NCBI RefSeq assembly: GCF_000142805.1 | Contig: NC_013082.1 | Location: 1,240,001 to 1,304,000 of the forward strand | DNA length: 64,000 nt | Direction: 5' to 3' | From: Lachancea thermotolerans CBS 6340 | Taxonomy: Eukaryota > Ascomycota > Saccharomycetes > Saccharomycetales > Saccharomycetaceae | Shown here: positions 1 to 10,692 of the stretch, in pieces | How positions within the stretch are numbered: the stretch's first letter is position 1 | Layout: each line of letters opens with the position of its first letter | The notes under the pieces: model-generated | Seen by the model: only the letters and a program-made list of their open reading frames with translations | Told to the model about the DNA's origin: nothing | Databases searched by the model: none | Program-made: the position numbers and the translations under genes

Positions 1-228
1 TTCTTCCATGGCTTTCGCAAAGCCAATCTGGTGGTTAAGCATGCCGTTTACCGCGGAGAAGTATCTCTTTGACTCGTCACTCAGTTTTTTGGTTTCAGTT
101 TCGAGCTCCTTGAACCGTCTTTCTGCGTCTTCATAAACAGCATCCTCAGTTTGCTGTCCCATATTGAACTTTTGTCTAAAATTTTGAGGTGCTCTTGTCA
201 CCGCCTTGGTGAGCCCTTTGAAACTCAT
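1..228 (-). CDS. RVS167: Rvs167-type BAR-domain protein, 5' end only
   Basis: The gene starts at the ATG at 228 and runs off the left edge, so only the first 76 residues are visible. They begin [10 protein letters not shown] and continue with a [20 protein letters not shown]-type segment, the opening of the N-BAR domain of yeast Rvs167 (amphiphysin homologue). In the family the protein pairs with Rvs161, bends membrane at endocytic sites and links to actin through a C-terminal SH3 domain; that domain lies outside the window. The neighbour on the right is the YDR387C-type transporter, as in S. cerevisiae next to YDR388W, and the two genes are divergent. Identification is firm; the rest of the protein cannot be judged. 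Confidence 0.93.
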   Translation of the reverse strand, partial: MSFKGLTKAVTRAPQNFRQKFNMGQQTEDAVYEDAERRFKELETETKKLSDESKRYFSAVNGMLNHQIGFAKAMEE

Positions 229-732
229 AATGAACCTCCTACACTGTTTGCGATACTCTGTGAACTTGCTCTTTTCCTACTGTTATTGAATTGGAAAGCC
301 CCTTTTAGATTAAATTCTATTTTTCTCCAGTCGAATCAAGCTGATGAGATGACAAGAAACTTTAAATGGTCTCAAGACTCTAACACTACGAGGAGGCTCC
401 GAGTTTGCGATTAATGGAGCCTCCTTGTTATAAGCATTTACTAGTTAGTGCTCGAACTATATTCAGGTAGTTTACAGTCACTTCACGTAGTCAGGTCACC
501 CTTTCCACGCAGCGCGGCACTGGAGAAGTTCCTCGAACTAACCAGAAACGCAGGTCTGGGAGATGCTTCAAAACGTGTGGCCCCGTAGTTTATAATGAGG
601 TCTGGGTCTAAACTTTTCCTACTGGCATCCCGTTAGCGTCACTATAATCACACTACGCTTTTTGTTAAATTGTTCCTGGAAAATTAAGAACTGTCGGAAT
701 TGCTGACACAGCTTGAATCACAAGAGCAAAGA
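229..732. other. Divergent intergenic region RVS167 / YDR387C-type transporter
   Basis: About 500 bp between two divergent starts. It must hold both promoters. I see no RNA gene, repeat or clear factor site. A short open frame over part of it (151-414) has no recognisable protein and overlaps the RVS167 start. Confidence 0.6.
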
Positions 733-2346
733 ATGGCAACAGAAGGTCCTAGTAGTACTGAGGATGATGAAGTGTACTCTGACCTCTATTCTGCTTATTC
801 CCAGCTGACTGATACGACGGCCAAAGACATAGACCATCGGCGATACCCTTTGAATTGCAAGACCGTAAAGATTTATTTAGTAGCTTCAATTGGCGGGCTT
901 CTCTTCGGGTATGATACTGGTGTAATCGCTGGGGTATTGCTGGGACTGAGGCCTCAGGACCTTGGGCTTGACAATTTAGGTGATTTCAATAAAGAGCTTA
1001 TTACGGGCATTACAGGCATTGGTTCCGTTCTCGGGTCTATTGTGGCATTTCCAACTGCTGATTATCTGGGGCGCAAAATCGCCCTTGCGCTATGTTCGAT
1101 AATTTTCTGCATTTCGGCTGTCATAATGGCTCTCTCCACCAGCCTTTTTACCCTAGTTACCGGCCGTCTCGTTGTGGGCGTTGCAGTAGGTATTGCAGCG
1201 CAATGCGTACCTGTGTATCTAAGTGAAGTATCGCCAAGCTCCGTAAGGGGATCTGTGATGACAATTAACTCTAGTGCAATAACAGGAGGACAACTTATTG
1301 CATGTGTGGTTGCCTGGATACTGAGCGGGAAACCTCATTCTTGGAGATATTTATTTGGGCTGAGCGCCATTCCGGCAATTGTGTTAATGTGCCTCCTAAA
1401 GTTTATCCCGGAGTCCCCAAGGTGGCTGCTCCTTGGTGACAAGCCCCAGTTAGCGCGGGAAGCACTCGAGGTCATATATGCAGATGCCTCGGATCTGGAG
1501 ATATCCAACAAGCTACTCAAAATGGTTCGCGATTTGACCAAGCTGCGATGCTACCAGGACGAAAGCCAGCCTTTTATTAGTAGAGCGCCAGGTATTAACA
1601 AAAGGCTCAGCTCAAACTCGTCGCTAGATTATGCTTCGCATGCACGGAGTATTCCACCTAGTAATAGGAGTGTTCAGAGACCCGTCTCTTCAAAAAAACA
1701 CAAAATGGAACCTCGGACGCGCCGAGCACTTTTTGTGGGGTGTATTCTGATGTTTTTCCAGCAGGCCACTGGATTTAATGCCTTTATTTACTACTCGCCA
1801 GTCATCCTCGCCCGAATAGGTGTCAGCAACCCTCTTTTGCCTGCAATTGCTATTGCAGCTGTCAATTTCATTTTCACAGGCGTTGCAATGCAGGCAGTTG
1901 ACCGTTGGGGTCGGAGAAATACACTCCTGTACACAATTTGGATAATGGCTTTGGGTTTAATTGTGGGTAGCGTAGGGCTGCAATACGGCAATCCAGCCCT
2001 CTTTCTAGCATCCCTTCTGGTATACGTAGCTGGCTATGCGTCCGGTTTAGGGTCTATTCCATGGCTGAGTGTCGAATTTTTACCGCTTAATCAGCGGTCA
2101 TTAGGTGCCTCTGTTATCGCTTGCACGAATTGGCTCACCAACTTTGGCATTTCAATATCGTTTCTTTCTACAATGACCTTTGTTGGCAGTCAAGCAAGTA
2201 TGCTTATATTCGCAGCAATAACCACAGTATCTTGGCTATTTGTATGTTTTTGTTATCCGGAAGTCAAGGGTCTTTCTCTTGAAGAGATCGGTCAAATATT
2301 TGAGGAGGGCGTCGACATTCATTACGTTTACAGAAAGTATCACTAA
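733..2346 (+). CDS. Sugar-porter family MFS transporter (YDR387C-type)
   Basis: A 537-residue, 12-helix major facilitator of the sugar porter family. Visible signatures are GGLLFGYDTGVIAG in helix 1 (about residues 50-65), an RLVVGVAVG stretch, PESPRWLL after helix 6, a long hydrophilic central loop ending KMEPRTRRAL, a second half opening with FFQQATGFNAF, and PEVKGLSLEEIG at the C-terminus. The closest match I know is S. cerevisiae YDR387C, a poorly characterised relative of the inositol transporters ITR1/ITR2; the substrate is unknown. The frame is open upstream to a TTG at 700, but the ATG at 733 gives an N-terminus (MATEGPSSTEDDEVYSDLYS) that fits the family, so I start there. The 3' end lies only 20 bp from that of convergent MUS81, so the transcripts probably overlap. 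Confidence 0.9.
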   Translation: MATEGPSSTEDDEVYSDLYSAYSQLTDTTAKDIDHRRYPLNCKTVKIYLVASIGGLLFGYDTGVIAGVLLGLRPQDLGLDNLGDFNKELITGITGIGSVLGSIVAFPTADYLGRKIALALCSIIFCISAVIMALSTSLFTLVTGRLVVGVAVGIAAQCVPVYLSEVSPSSVRGSVMTINSSAITGGQLIACVVAWILSGKPHSWRYLFGLSAIPAIVLMCLLKFIPESPRWLLLGDKPQLAREALEVIYADASDLEISNKLLKMVRDLTKLRCYQDESQPFISRAPGINKRLSSNSSLDYASHARSIPPSNRSVQRPVSSKKHKMEPRTRRALFVGCILMFFQQATGFNAFIYYSPVILARIGVSNPLLPAIAIAAVNFIFTGVAMQAVDRWGRRNTLLYTIWIMALGLIVGSVGLQYGNPALFLASLLVYVAGYASGLGSIPWLSVEFLPLNQRSLGASVIACTNWLTNFGISISFLSTMTFVGSQASMLIFAAITTVSWLFVCFCYPEVKGLSLEEIGQIFEEGVDIHYVYRKYH

Positions 2347-2366
2347 GTAGCATATTATATAGAGCA

Positions 2367-4217
2367 TCAAAGCCGGCCAAAGGTTTTCCATAAAGTTTCA
2401 GACAATGCCTTGCCCACTTTTCTTGTACCGGGCTCATTTTTCAGTGCATCTGCTATTAAACTTTTTGCATATTCTTCGGACTTGCATTTACGATATGCTT
2501 CAAGCAAAATCTTGAGAGTAGGGAACTTAGACTGAATGGAGATAGCCTTTTCCAGGGAAACACCTTTGTTGACCATCAGAGCTCTTAAGTATAACTCCTT
2601 TACTGTCATCAAAGACTTCTTTTCCATTATTTCTTGGAAGCAATCAAACCTTTGACAACACTCAAGCAGCCCAGTACGTTCAAACTGTTTACGAAATAAA
2701 TCCAAGGAATTGCGATAGTCATCTTGATTTTTAAGTTCTCTTGGGCTTAGAACAAGAATGGAAATTTGAGCATAGTAATTTTTGATTACCTCCGTCATGT
2801 TCAGTAGCCACGCAACTGTATCATCGGAGTTCTTAGTACGTTTGACATGAAAATCATTGTAAATCACAGTGATCCAGACTGCGGTGCGTATAGCCTCCGC
2901 CATTCGAATGGCAGTATCGCTTGTTGTCTCCTCAACCAAATAGTATATGTTCTTGCAACCTGTTTTTTTTAATCTGTTTTTTTGTTCAACAAACCTGTTG
3001 TCCATTATACTCATGGCGAAATCATCTAGCCTTTTCCTTTCAAGCATAAAATTCAAAACGCATTCTCTTTTGGTGACTTTGTGTTTTGCAATCCAAACCA
3101 TGTCACTAAGCGAAAGCGATCGTACTTCAACTGCAACACCTTTTTCTTTCAACTGATTTGCAAAAAATTCACGGTCACCTTTTGATTTGACTTCACGATG
3201 GTCAATTATCAAAATTATATCATATGTTGCGGGATCCCAAAGCTCATAACTGATGTCATTCCATCTAGCCCTTATAATGTTGTCGCTTGTTCCTCGCAGC
3301 GGACTCCGGCTTCTCGGGTTTGGAATGTCATCTGGTGGTAGCAATAGTGGGTTGCCAGACAAGGAGTGTGTTTTGAAAGCAAGTGTCGAAGGTTCTGGGG
3401 TCTTCTGGGGGTCTTGTGATAAACTAAGACCTTTTGAAGCCGGAAGCCTTGCGGATTCTATAAGCTCACTGTAATCGGCAGTTACTTCGCCTTCGTTCGA
3501 TTCGTCTTGTTGTTGCGCTTCTAGAGCTGATGGCCTGAACCTCCTTTGATATGTTTCTTCATCCTCAAAAATGATGCCATCAGTGCGCTTTAAAGTGTGG
3601 GCCATTTCTTCACCTTCTTTTGTTAGCAAATATCGTTTAGGCCTACCTTCTTCCACAACTAGCTCACGAGCGAGAAGAGTCTTGATGGCCGACCATCCAC
3701 TATGAAAGTCCCTGGTGGATGGATTCGGCAGGAAGCTATGGTCACAGTATTTGTGAGCTACCGACACTATCTCGTTCTTGGAAGATCCAACTCGAGGCGG
3801 ATTACTTTCAAGAAGCCCTAGCAAGATGGCATATGCTCCTGATCGCCGCTTAGGCACATATCTTCTTTTTTTCTTAGGGCTTCCACTTTCGGGAGATTCA
3901 CCTCCCTGAGTTCGTATTTTGATCCTTTTCCTACTCTCGAGGTTCTCAGTTTGTAAAACAGGATCTTCAGGAAAATTGAAGCCGGTCTCCTTGCAGTACT
4001 TGGCTAAATAATCCTTCAAAATATTCTTGATCCTATTTCCAATTCCTTTAACCGCAAGAAGGCCATTAGGATGGACAATTGGAAGCTCATATGATCGCAA
4101 GTTCTCAAGCGCCTTCACATAAACGGTTGCCAGCTTATCACTTTTAAGTGAGACGCTAGCCACCTCTTTCTCTAGCCATTCCACGTAAAGAGGTTTGAGA
4201 TCTGTAGGAAGAGACAT
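2367..4217 (-). CDS. MUS81: Mus81 structure-specific endonuclease catalytic subunit
   Basis: 616 residues. The protein cuts 3' flaps, stalled forks and nicked Holliday junctions together with Mms4/Eme1 in the nucleus. The N-terminal helix-hairpin-helix region shows VKGIGNRI near residue 60. A winged-helix region with RRSGAYAILLGLLE follows at about 130. The XPF-type nuclease domain carries the metal-binding motif LERKRLDDFAMSI near residue 395 (ERK-x3-D), and a C-terminal HhH2 region follows. The frame is open to a TTG at 4235; the ATG at 4217 (MSLPTDLKPLYVEWLEKEV) aligns with the S. cerevisiae start, so I use it. Convergent with the transporter and followed by EFT2, as in YDR387C-YDR386W-YDR385W. 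Length is close to the yeast protein (about 632). Confidence 0.95.
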   Translation of the reverse strand: MSLPTDLKPLYVEWLEKEVASVSLKSDKLATVYVKALENLRSYELPIVHPNGLLAVKGIGNRIKNILKDYLAKYCKETGFNFPEDPVLQTENLESRKRIKIRTQGGESPESGSPKKKRRYVPKRRSGAYAILLGLLESNPPRVGSSKNEIVSVAHKYCDHSFLPNPSTRDFHSGWSAIKTLLARELVVEEGRPKRYLLTKEGEEMAHTLKRTDGIIFEDEETYQRRFRPSALEAQQQDESNEGEVTADYSELIESARLPASKGLSLSQDPQKTPEPSTLAFKTHSLSGNPLLLPPDDIPNPRSRSPLRGTSDNIIRARWNDISYELWDPATYDIILIIDHREVKSKGDREFFANQLKEKGVAVEVRSLSLSDMVWIAKHKVTKRECVLNFMLERKRLDDFAMSIMDNRFVEQKNRLKKTGCKNIYYLVEETTSDTAIRMAEAIRTAVWITVIYNDFHVKRTKNSDDTVAWLLNMTEVIKNYYAQISILVLSPRELKNQDDYRNSLDLFRKQFERTGLLECCQRFDCFQEIMEKKSLMTVKELYLRALMVNKGVSLEKAISIQSKFPTLKILLEAYRKCKSEEYAKSLIADALKNEPGTRKVGKALSETLWKTFGRL

Positions 4218-4578
4218 TAAATTAGAACAGACCAATTTCAGGCCGCTTTGGCGCTTGTAAAGCCATCAATTTCTCGACTCAAAAGTTAAAAACAGATTTG
4301 AATAAAACCTAACAAAAGTTAACAAACTTCATAACCAAGTTTGTATTATGTAATATACACTCTTTAGGTGATCGACAATAACAAAAGGCACGCCGTGTCA
4401 ATAAAAACTCAATAACACTTTGATATAAACAGGTCTTTTTAAATATTGTAATCCTTTATTTCACATATACTTAGATGAGGGACAAAAATCTACAAACATT
4501 ACTAGAGATGGAATTGACATTAGAAATATAAAAATCCGCAATGTTTCCGAACGACTAAATTGCATAACACTGGGCTTC
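4218..4578. other. Intergenic region: MUS81 promoter and EFT2 3' flank
   Basis: About 360 bp of AT-rich DNA between the MUS81 start and the EFT2 stop; both genes are on the minus strand. It should contain the EFT2 terminator and the MUS81 promoter. No RNA gene or repeat is apparent. The MUS81 upstream part has no ACGCGT box. Confidence 0.55.
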
Positions 4579-7107
4579 TTACAACTTGTCGTAGTACTCT
4601 TGCCAGCCTGGGACTTCCTCCTTCATACCGTGTCTCTTACGGGCAGCAGCAACAATCTCACCAGCCTTGGAAGATGGGTCCAATGGGTCAGCACTCAAAG
4701 TGGCCCAGTGGTCGAACACCATCTGTGGGAAAGCTTGACCACCAGTGGCTTGTCTCAATTGACCAGTGAAACCGAAAGACTCGTTAACTGGCAAGTAAGC
4801 CTTGACAGTGAACAATGGAGTACCAGGTCTTTGCTCCTCAGAGACGACTTGACCTCTCTTCTTGTTCAAGACGGAGTAGATACCACCGACGGCTTGCTCT
4901 GGACATTGAATCTCGACCAAGAAGACAGGCTCCTGGATCTTTGGCTCGGCCAACAAGAAACCGGCGTAAGTGGCTCTTCTCATGGTTGGGATGATTTGAC
5001 CACCACCTCTGTGAATAGCATCAGCGTGCAGGGTAACATCCAAGATGTTAACTCTGACGGAACGCATTTGCTCACCGAAGATAGGACCCTCCTTAGAAGC
5101 CCACTGGAAGGCGGCGACAACAGAGTCCTTGATTTCGTGCAGGTATTGAACAGCCTTAGTCTGGTCAACGACAACGTTTGGACCGTTACCGTCTGGACCG
5201 AAACACCAGATCTTTCTGGCGTCAGTGACATCCCAGCCGTACTCGTCAGCCATAACTCTAGCACGGGCCTTGAAGTCATCTCTTGGGTTGATCTTACCGT
5301 CCTCAATGGCCAGAGAGCACTCCTCGTCCATTGGCTCGGCCTTCAAGTAAATTCTGTTGTGCTTGTTTGGAGATTTGGATAGAGCGACTTGAGAAGACTC
5401 ACCCTCAACAGTCTCTCTGTAAGCAACGACAGGAGGAGAGATCTTCAATGGAATACCAGCGTGGTCGTTCTCCAAGTCGGACAAACAGATTTCCAAGTGC
5501 AACTCACCAGTACCGGCGACAATGTGCTCACCAGACTCAGACATGTAACACAAGACACATGGGTCAGACTTAGACAGTCTCTTTAGACCTTCGACCAGCT
5601 TTGGCAAGTCGTTGGCGTTCTTGACCTCGACGGCGACTTGCACAACTGGAGAGACAGAGAACTTCATGACCTTCATGTTGTGAGCGGACTCGTAGGTGGT
5701 CAAAGTACCGGTCTTCAGCAAGAACTGGTCGATACCGACTAGACCGACAATGTTACCAGCTGGACAGTCGTCGATTGGCTCGACGAATCTACCCATCATC
5801 AGGACAACTCTCTGGACAGCCTTCAAGAACAAGTCGTCCTTCTTACCTGGAACGTAGTTTGGACCTTGAATTCTGATCTTTTGACCGGACTTAACAGTAC
5901 CGGCGAAAACTCTACCGAAAGCGTAGAATCTACCCTTGTCCGAGGTAGGAACCATCTTGGAGACGTACAACATCAAGTCAGAGGTTGGGTCACAGTTCTT
6001 GATGGCAACACAAGCTGGGTCGTCGGAAGGACCTTCGTACAATTGCTCAGCTCTGTAGTTTTGGGCAGTGACTGGGGATGGCAAGTGCATGACAATCATT
6101 TCCAACAAAGCGTCCGCAGCTGGCAAGAACTTTCTCATAACGACCTTCAACAAGGCCTTACCCTCCAAGTCCTTCTCGTCACCCTTCAAGTTGATCTCCA
6201 ACTTCTCCAACAAGACTGGGATCTCGTCCTTCTTGAAGTTCATGATGGCAGCGAACAGTCTGAAGATAGGGTCCAAGACGAACATGTTGAAAGCTCTCTC
6301 CAATGGCTTGCCATCGGCGTCAACCTCCTTGTTAGTCCACTTCTTGGTCTTTGGGTTAAAGTAAGAGTCACCCCACAATCTGTCCATCATCTTTTGTCTG
6401 TCGACACCGAACTTCTTGGAGTATCTGTTGGCGAACTGACGGATGGTGAAAGCCCAACCGTGCAAACCGGAACCGAAGGCAACGGTACCCTGTTGTGGGA
6501 AGACTTGAACGTCACCCAAAACCTCGTCGGCGTAGGTGGAGACGATGACGTTGACGGACTCAACGGTTCTGGAGAAAGACTGGTACAAGTCCTCCTTGGT
6601 GACTTGCAGCTCCAACAAAGCTCTGTCGACCTTGTTGATGACAACAACAGGCTTGATTCTCTCACCCAAAGCTTGTCTCAGGACAGTCTCGGTCTGGACA
6701 CAGACACCCTCGACGGTGTCGACGACGACCAAAGCACCGTCAGTGACACGCAAAGCGGCGGTGACTTCGGAAGAGAAGTCAACGTGACCTGGCGAGTCGA
6801 TCAAGTTGATCAAGAAAGAGTTACCGATGGTCTTCTGCTTGATGTCCTTGACATCGTCCTCAGTCATCTCAGAGTACAAAGAGATAGCGGTGGACTTGAT
6901 GGTGATACCTCTCTCCTGCTCATCCTTTCTGGTGTCGGTGAAACGAGCTTCACCGGCCTTGGCGGCAGAGATGATACCGGCTCTTTGAACCAAAGAGTCA
7001 GTCAAAGTCGACTTACCGTGGTCGACGTGTGCAATAACCGACATGTTACGCACATTGGTAACCTTGTCCATCAAGGACCGCATCTGGTCAACAGTGAAAG
7101 CAACCAT
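4579..7107 (-). CDS. EFT2: Translation elongation factor 2 (eEF2)
   Basis: 842 residues, the same length as S. cerevisiae eEF2. This GTPase drives ribosomal translocation in the cytosol. Visible GTPase motifs are AHVDHGKST (P-loop, about residue 25), DSPGHVDF (switch II, about 105) and NKVD (about 158). The diphthamide loop [15 protein letters not shown] contains the target His near residue 699. Codon use is extremely biased, as expected for a top-expressed gene, and this bias creates long antisense open frames that are not genes. S. cerevisiae has two identical copies, EFT2 (YDR385W) and EFT1 (YOR133W). Here one gene sits exactly where both neighbourhoods meet: MUS81 on one side, VPS17 (YOR132W) on the other. 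Confidence 0.99.
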   Translation of the reverse strand: MVAFTVDQMRSLMDKVTNVRNMSVIAHVDHGKSTLTDSLVQRAGIISAAKAGEARFTDTRKDEQERGITIKSTAISLYSEMTEDDVKDIKQKTIGNSFLINLIDSPGHVDFSSEVTAALRVTDGALVVVDTVEGVCVQTETVLRQALGERIKPVVVINKVDRALLELQVTKEDLYQSFSRTVESVNVIVSTYADEVLGDVQVFPQQGTVAFGSGLHGWAFTIRQFANRYSKKFGVDRQKMMDRLWGDSYFNPKTKKWTNKEVDADGKPLERAFNMFVLDPIFRLFAAIMNFKKDEIPVLLEKLEINLKGDEKDLEGKALLKVVMRKFLPAADALLEMIVMHLPSPVTAQNYRAEQLYEGPSDDPACVAIKNCDPTSDLMLYVSKMVPTSDKGRFYAFGRVFAGTVKSGQKIRIQGPNYVPGKKDDLFLKAVQRVVLMMGRFVEPIDDCPAGNIVGLVGIDQFLLKTGTLTTYESAHNMKVMKFSVSPVVQVAVEVKNANDLPKLVEGLKRLSKSDPCVLCYMSESGEHIVAGTGELHLEICLSDLENDHAGIPLKISPPVVAYRETVEGESSQVALSKSPNKHNRIYLKAEPMDEECSLAIEDGKINPRDDFKARARVMADEYGWDVTDARKIWCFGPDGNGPNVVVDQTKAVQYLHEIKDSVVAAFQWASKEGPIFGEQMRSVRVNILDVTLHADAIHRGGGQIIPTMRRATYAGFLLAEPKIQEPVFLVEIQCPEQAVGGIYSVLNKKRGQVVSEEQRPGTPLFTVKAYLPVNESFGFTGQLRQATGGQAFPQMVFDHWATLSADPLDPSSKAGEIVAAARKRHGMKEEVPGWQEYYDKL

Positions 7108-7893
7108 GGCTGTTGATTTATTTCTTGAGGCTTAGCGACTGGAGACTCTAGTGTTCAAGCACAACAACCTTGTGAAGGATCTAAAATCTTTTAAACAAAA
7201 TATCCTACCGGGCCTGGTACGTCCAGGAGATGACCTTTAAAAACCATTCCCTGAAAAAATTGCGTGGCCAGCGTTGCATGTTGGAAAGGCGTAAAAAATT
7301 TTCAAGAAATTTCCCTATAGGGAAATCTCCGTACTTGCGTATCTAAGCGCGCACATAAGCTCTTCGCGCGAACATTTCAGACCAATCCGGACTATCACCT
7401 ACGCCGGGCCAACTAGAGAGCCTGTGGCCTCCCACTACAGCGACCCGTTCTCCAGCAGGGTAAATATGAGGACAGGTGCCCAAAAACAGGAGATCAGGCC
7501 ATCCAAGGATCCCAGTGTATACACAGATCGTTATGAAGACTTTAGGCATCCTTGGACGGGTTCGGGCGCCTCTACTCGGAGCCCGTCTGCGGAAAGCGGC
7601 TCGGCGATGAGCTAGTGATGAGGTAACTGTATACGAAACGCACGTTCCTACTCCTGTACGGCTGCCAATGATGAGAGCACGTGGCAGAAGTGCATGGTGA
7701 GGGAAAGATGCGCGGGCTGGCACAAACACGGGTTTGTCCGAGAGAGTAGCTGGATATCTTGGAGCTCGTGATTCGCCGCCGCTTGCAGGCAGCGTGCTGC
7801 AACTTAGCGCCTGCGGTCACTCGTTCCTTTGTCATTCGGTACGAAGAAGTGAGTCTTTGCATGCATATGTTTCCAGATAGGCAGGGAAGCGGC
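7108..7893. other. Intergenic region: EFT2 promoter and VPS17 3' flank
   Basis: About 785 bp. The part next to EFT2 is AT-rich and holds an 18-bp perfect palindrome (separate entry). The part nearer VPS17 is GC-richer and carries only short, unrecognisable open frames. I found no clear Rap1 site. Confidence 0.55.
7309..7326. promoter_or_regulatory. 18-bp palindrome resembling an Mcm1/ECB site upstream of EFT2
   Basis: The sequence ATTTCCCTATAGGGAAAT is a perfect palindrome about 200 bp upstream of the EFT2 ATG. Its core TTTCCC-N4-GGGAAA fits the dyad bound by the MADS factor Mcm1 (early-cell-cycle-box type). The palindrome is direct observation; Mcm1 binding is inference. Confidence 0.45.
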
Positions 7894-9558
7894 TTAGAAG
7901 CTGCTTGTTCCGAGAAGGGATGCGGCGCTCCGCGCGTCAAGCGCGTGCTGGTCTTCTGGATGCGTGTCGTGTACGTCGCGTGTGTCTGACTCGAGGCTTG
8001 CGTCAAACTCGGTGCGCAACACGGAAGGCTCGAACGCACGTGACCTTGGGTCACTTGTCCAGCTATCGCCCTGAGCAGTCTGGGATGGGCTCACACCGCT
8101 CGCGCTCAGGCGCGCACCGCGTCCCAGCCTCGAGAGCCCGCCGGCCTCGTCTGCGGCTCGTACGTCTGCCCGGATACGTTCCAGCAGAGACAGCTTCTTG
8201 CGCTCGTATTCAATCTTTCGGAGAGTGTATTCTTTTATGCTTGTCTGCAACTGGTGGTCGCACCATTCAAGCCATCTCTGTTTCTCCAGTAGCATATTGG
8301 CTGTGACGCGGCGTAGCTTAAGGGTGAGCGTGTGCTCGGCGGTAGTGGCAGCCTTCAGAGCGCGGATGGCCTCGTCTACTTTGAGCGGGCTCACATCGCG
8401 CCTAGCGCGCAGCTTGCGAGCCTGCTCTTGTCGAGAGCTAGACGTCTGCTGCGCCTGCAGAAGATCACGCATTAGGAAGTGGCGGTTGGTGAGGGCTTCT
8501 TTGACTGAGTAGGTTTCCTGAACCAGCCATTCGAGTCCGTCGTAGAGCGTGGCAATGTCGAGGGTCGCCATCACGCTATCGATGTCGCCGACTGCGGAGA
8601 GGGTCTTGCCGAACTTGTTGTAGAATTTGCTATGGGACTGAGACTGGTCCATGCAGAGCTCCTTGAAGCCTTGTCCAATCGAATTCTCATCGTGGGACAG
8701 TGATTTGCGCAGTTTGCACAGCTTGAGCAGCTTTGTCTGGATATCCTGGCTTAGATGATGGACAGACTTGACAAGCGGCCGAAACTCGGCGAGTTCGAGG
8801 CACTCATCGAAGGGAGGCGCCAGCTGCTTTAGGGTTTTGCGTTTCAGCCCCGAGAGGGGCAGCTTAGTCTTGCCAACGGGCGTGTAAGTGTCAAAGTCGC
8901 TCTCGATGAAAAAGGCCAGCTCTTCGCTTCGCAGAATGAAGGGGTCGACCGCAATGCGATCGAACCACTCCTGCATGTTGCTCACGGTCTTGCAGTAGTC
9001 CTCGGAGTTGCTGATCCCATAGTTGGTACTTGGTGATGGTAGCGCAGGCACGAAAGTCCCAGAGATTAACCCATACAGGAACTTACGCAAGTTCCGAAAT
9101 TCGGTAAAGGTCTTTTTCAAGCTGCGATGCTGCTGCTTGCGAAACGTTGGGAGGTTGGTGGAGACATCGAACTTGACGGTGGGGTTCTCCTTTTTGTTGG
9201 TGAAAGAGCCCACACGCTCCAGGCCGGTAACTTTGACGACCAGCTGGAACTTGCTGCTTCTACGCTCGGGTAGCAGAGCATCGGCGCCTTCGGCAGCGGC
9301 CGCAGTTGTAGAGGCCTCTGGAAAGTCGCCTGGTGGGTTCCCATGCTGCGCTGTTGTCATGCCTTGCTCTGGCTCAGGTTGTGCGCCTGCATGCGAATCC
9401 GTGTTGCCTTGTGTAGCCTCCTGGGCTCCTATGGAGGGGTGCGTGTCATCAGGAGCGCGCAGGTCGGGTGAGACGCTACGTTGAGGGTTTGCCTCGGGCT
9501 CCGAAAACGGATTGTTGTCTATATCGTCGTAGGGGTCGTACGCTACTGCGGACGACAT
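7894..9558 (-). CDS. VPS17: Vps17, retromer-associated sorting nexin
   Basis: 554 residues. In the family Vps17 pairs with Vps5 and, with Vps26-29-35, recycles Vps10 from endosome to Golgi. The N-terminus MSSAVAYDPYDDIDNNPFSE is the hallmark of yeast Vps17. A PX domain follows (about residues 105-225, with KKTFTEFRNLRKFLYG), then a long helical BAR-type region to about residue 490 and a variable tail. The frame is open upstream to 9717, but the ATG at 9558 reproduces the conserved N-terminus and the usual length (551 in S. cerevisiae). GC content is clearly higher than in EFT2 or MUS81. It sits beside the YOR131C-type gene, as on S. cerevisiae chr XV. Confidence 0.93.
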   Translation of the reverse strand: MSSAVAYDPYDDIDNNPFSEPEANPQRSVSPDLRAPDDTHPSIGAQEATQGNTDSHAGAQPEPEQGMTTAQHGNPPGDFPEASTTAAAAEGADALLPERRSSKFQLVVKVTGLERVGSFTNKKENPTVKFDVSTNLPTFRKQQHRSLKKTFTEFRNLRKFLYGLISGTFVPALPSPSTNYGISNSEDYCKTVSNMQEWFDRIAVDPFILRSEELAFFIESDFDTYTPVGKTKLPLSGLKRKTLKQLAPPFDECLELAEFRPLVKSVHHLSQDIQTKLLKLCKLRKSLSHDENSIGQGFKELCMDQSQSHSKFYNKFGKTLSAVGDIDSVMATLDIATLYDGLEWLVQETYSVKEALTNRHFLMRDLLQAQQTSSSRQEQARKLRARRDVSPLKVDEAIRALKAATTAEHTLTLKLRRVTANMLLEKQRWLEWCDHQLQTSIKEYTLRKIEYERKKLSLLERIRADVRAADEAGGLSRLGRGARLSASGVSPSQTAQGDSWTSDPRSRAFEPSVLRTEFDASLESDTRDVHDTHPEDQHALDARSAASLLGTSSF

Positions 9559-9747
9559 CTGGCTCGGCGTATCGTCGGCGTTAAAGGCGGGTGTGCTGAG
9601 GTGCTGTGTGTCCGCGTGGCAGAGACTTTGGTTTTCGTTGACTGAACAAATTATTGGTTTGATTTCCCCTATATAAAAAAAGGCAAGATCAACGCTGCTC
9701 GATGGGCCTAACGACACGCGATCAGAGCGCGATAAGCTTCAAGAAAC

Positions 9748-10486
9748 ATGGCTCAACTGATGAAACTGCGGCCGACCGCGAAGTCACACATCGCGGTCAA
9801 GGCTATTGTGTTCGACATGGACGGGACGTTGTCAATTCCGCAGCCTTGGATGTTTGGTACGTTGAAGAGATAAGGCGAGCCGGTGCCCTGCGGGAGCAAG
9901 ACACTAACGCTAAAGCAACACTACAGGCGCCATGCGTGAGGCGATAGGGCTAACAGACCCCAAGATGGACATCTTGACGTTCGTGGACCAGCTGCCCTCG
10001 AAGCAGCTGAAGGACGACGCGAACGAGCAGCTGAAGGCCGTTGAGGCCCGCGCGATGGCGGAGATGCAGCCGCAGCCCGGGCTGCTGCCGTTGCTGGAGT
10101 ACCTGACGGCGCACGAGATTAGCACGAGCATCTGCACGCGGAACCTGATAAAGCCGGTGCGGCACCTGATCGCGAGCTTTGTGCCGGATGAGCACCAGCG
10201 ATTCGCGCACATCCTGACGCGCGACTTCCGCCCCACAAAGCCCGACCCCGCGCCGCTGCTGCATATCTCGGAGCAGCTGGGCATCGCGCCGGAGAACATG
10301 GTCATGGTGGGAGACTCGTACGACGACGTGGAGTGCGGGGCGGCCGCTGGCGCGGGGACGATCCTGGTGCGCAGTGCTACGAACGGCGGCCTGCTGGAGT
10401 CGCGGGCCGACCTGATCGATGCGTCCGTGCATGACCTGTCGGAGATCATCGAGCTGCTGGAGCGCGGCTTCGAGAAGAAGCGGTGA
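9748..10486 (+). CDS. HAD-superfamily phosphatase (YOR131C-type), spliced
   Basis: Two exons, 9748-9856 and 9927-10486, encode 222 residues. The 70-nt intron has donor GTACGT, a branch-like CACTAAC at 9902-9908 and acceptor ACAG at 9926. Splicing joins QPWMF to GAMREAIGL, matching the unspliced S. cerevisiae YOR131C (WMF-PAMRNAIGL) across the junction. The nucleophile motif is FDMDGTL (about residue 24). Later motifs are ICTRN, RDFRPTKPDP (Lys) and MVMVGDSYDDVECG (acidic pair), the four HAD motifs in order. The substrate is unknown. S. cerevisiae YOR131C is, to my knowledge, intronless, so the intron was gained here or lost there. The gene is strongly GC-rich at third positions. Confidence 0.88.
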
Positions 10487-10692
10487 GGGCGATGCGCCGT
10501 ACCCCGTGCGCGCATTGCTTACATAATGTATATATCACGTGAGCTCGCGTTGCACGGCCTGCCGCAGGCTTTTCGCGTCGCGCCCTCAAACATATCATGG
10601 TAGCGCTGGCGGGGAAACGCGCCTGGCTTGACAGCTCCCGGGGCTCTTGCCCGTATCACTATACACGCGCGTCGCTCCGTGCTTTCCTCACT

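Noticed and set aside
4600-7116. Long plus-strand open frames opposite EFT2 (up to 416 codons)
   Set aside because: They are antisense shadows created by the extreme codon bias of eEF2; the translations are low in diversity and match nothing.
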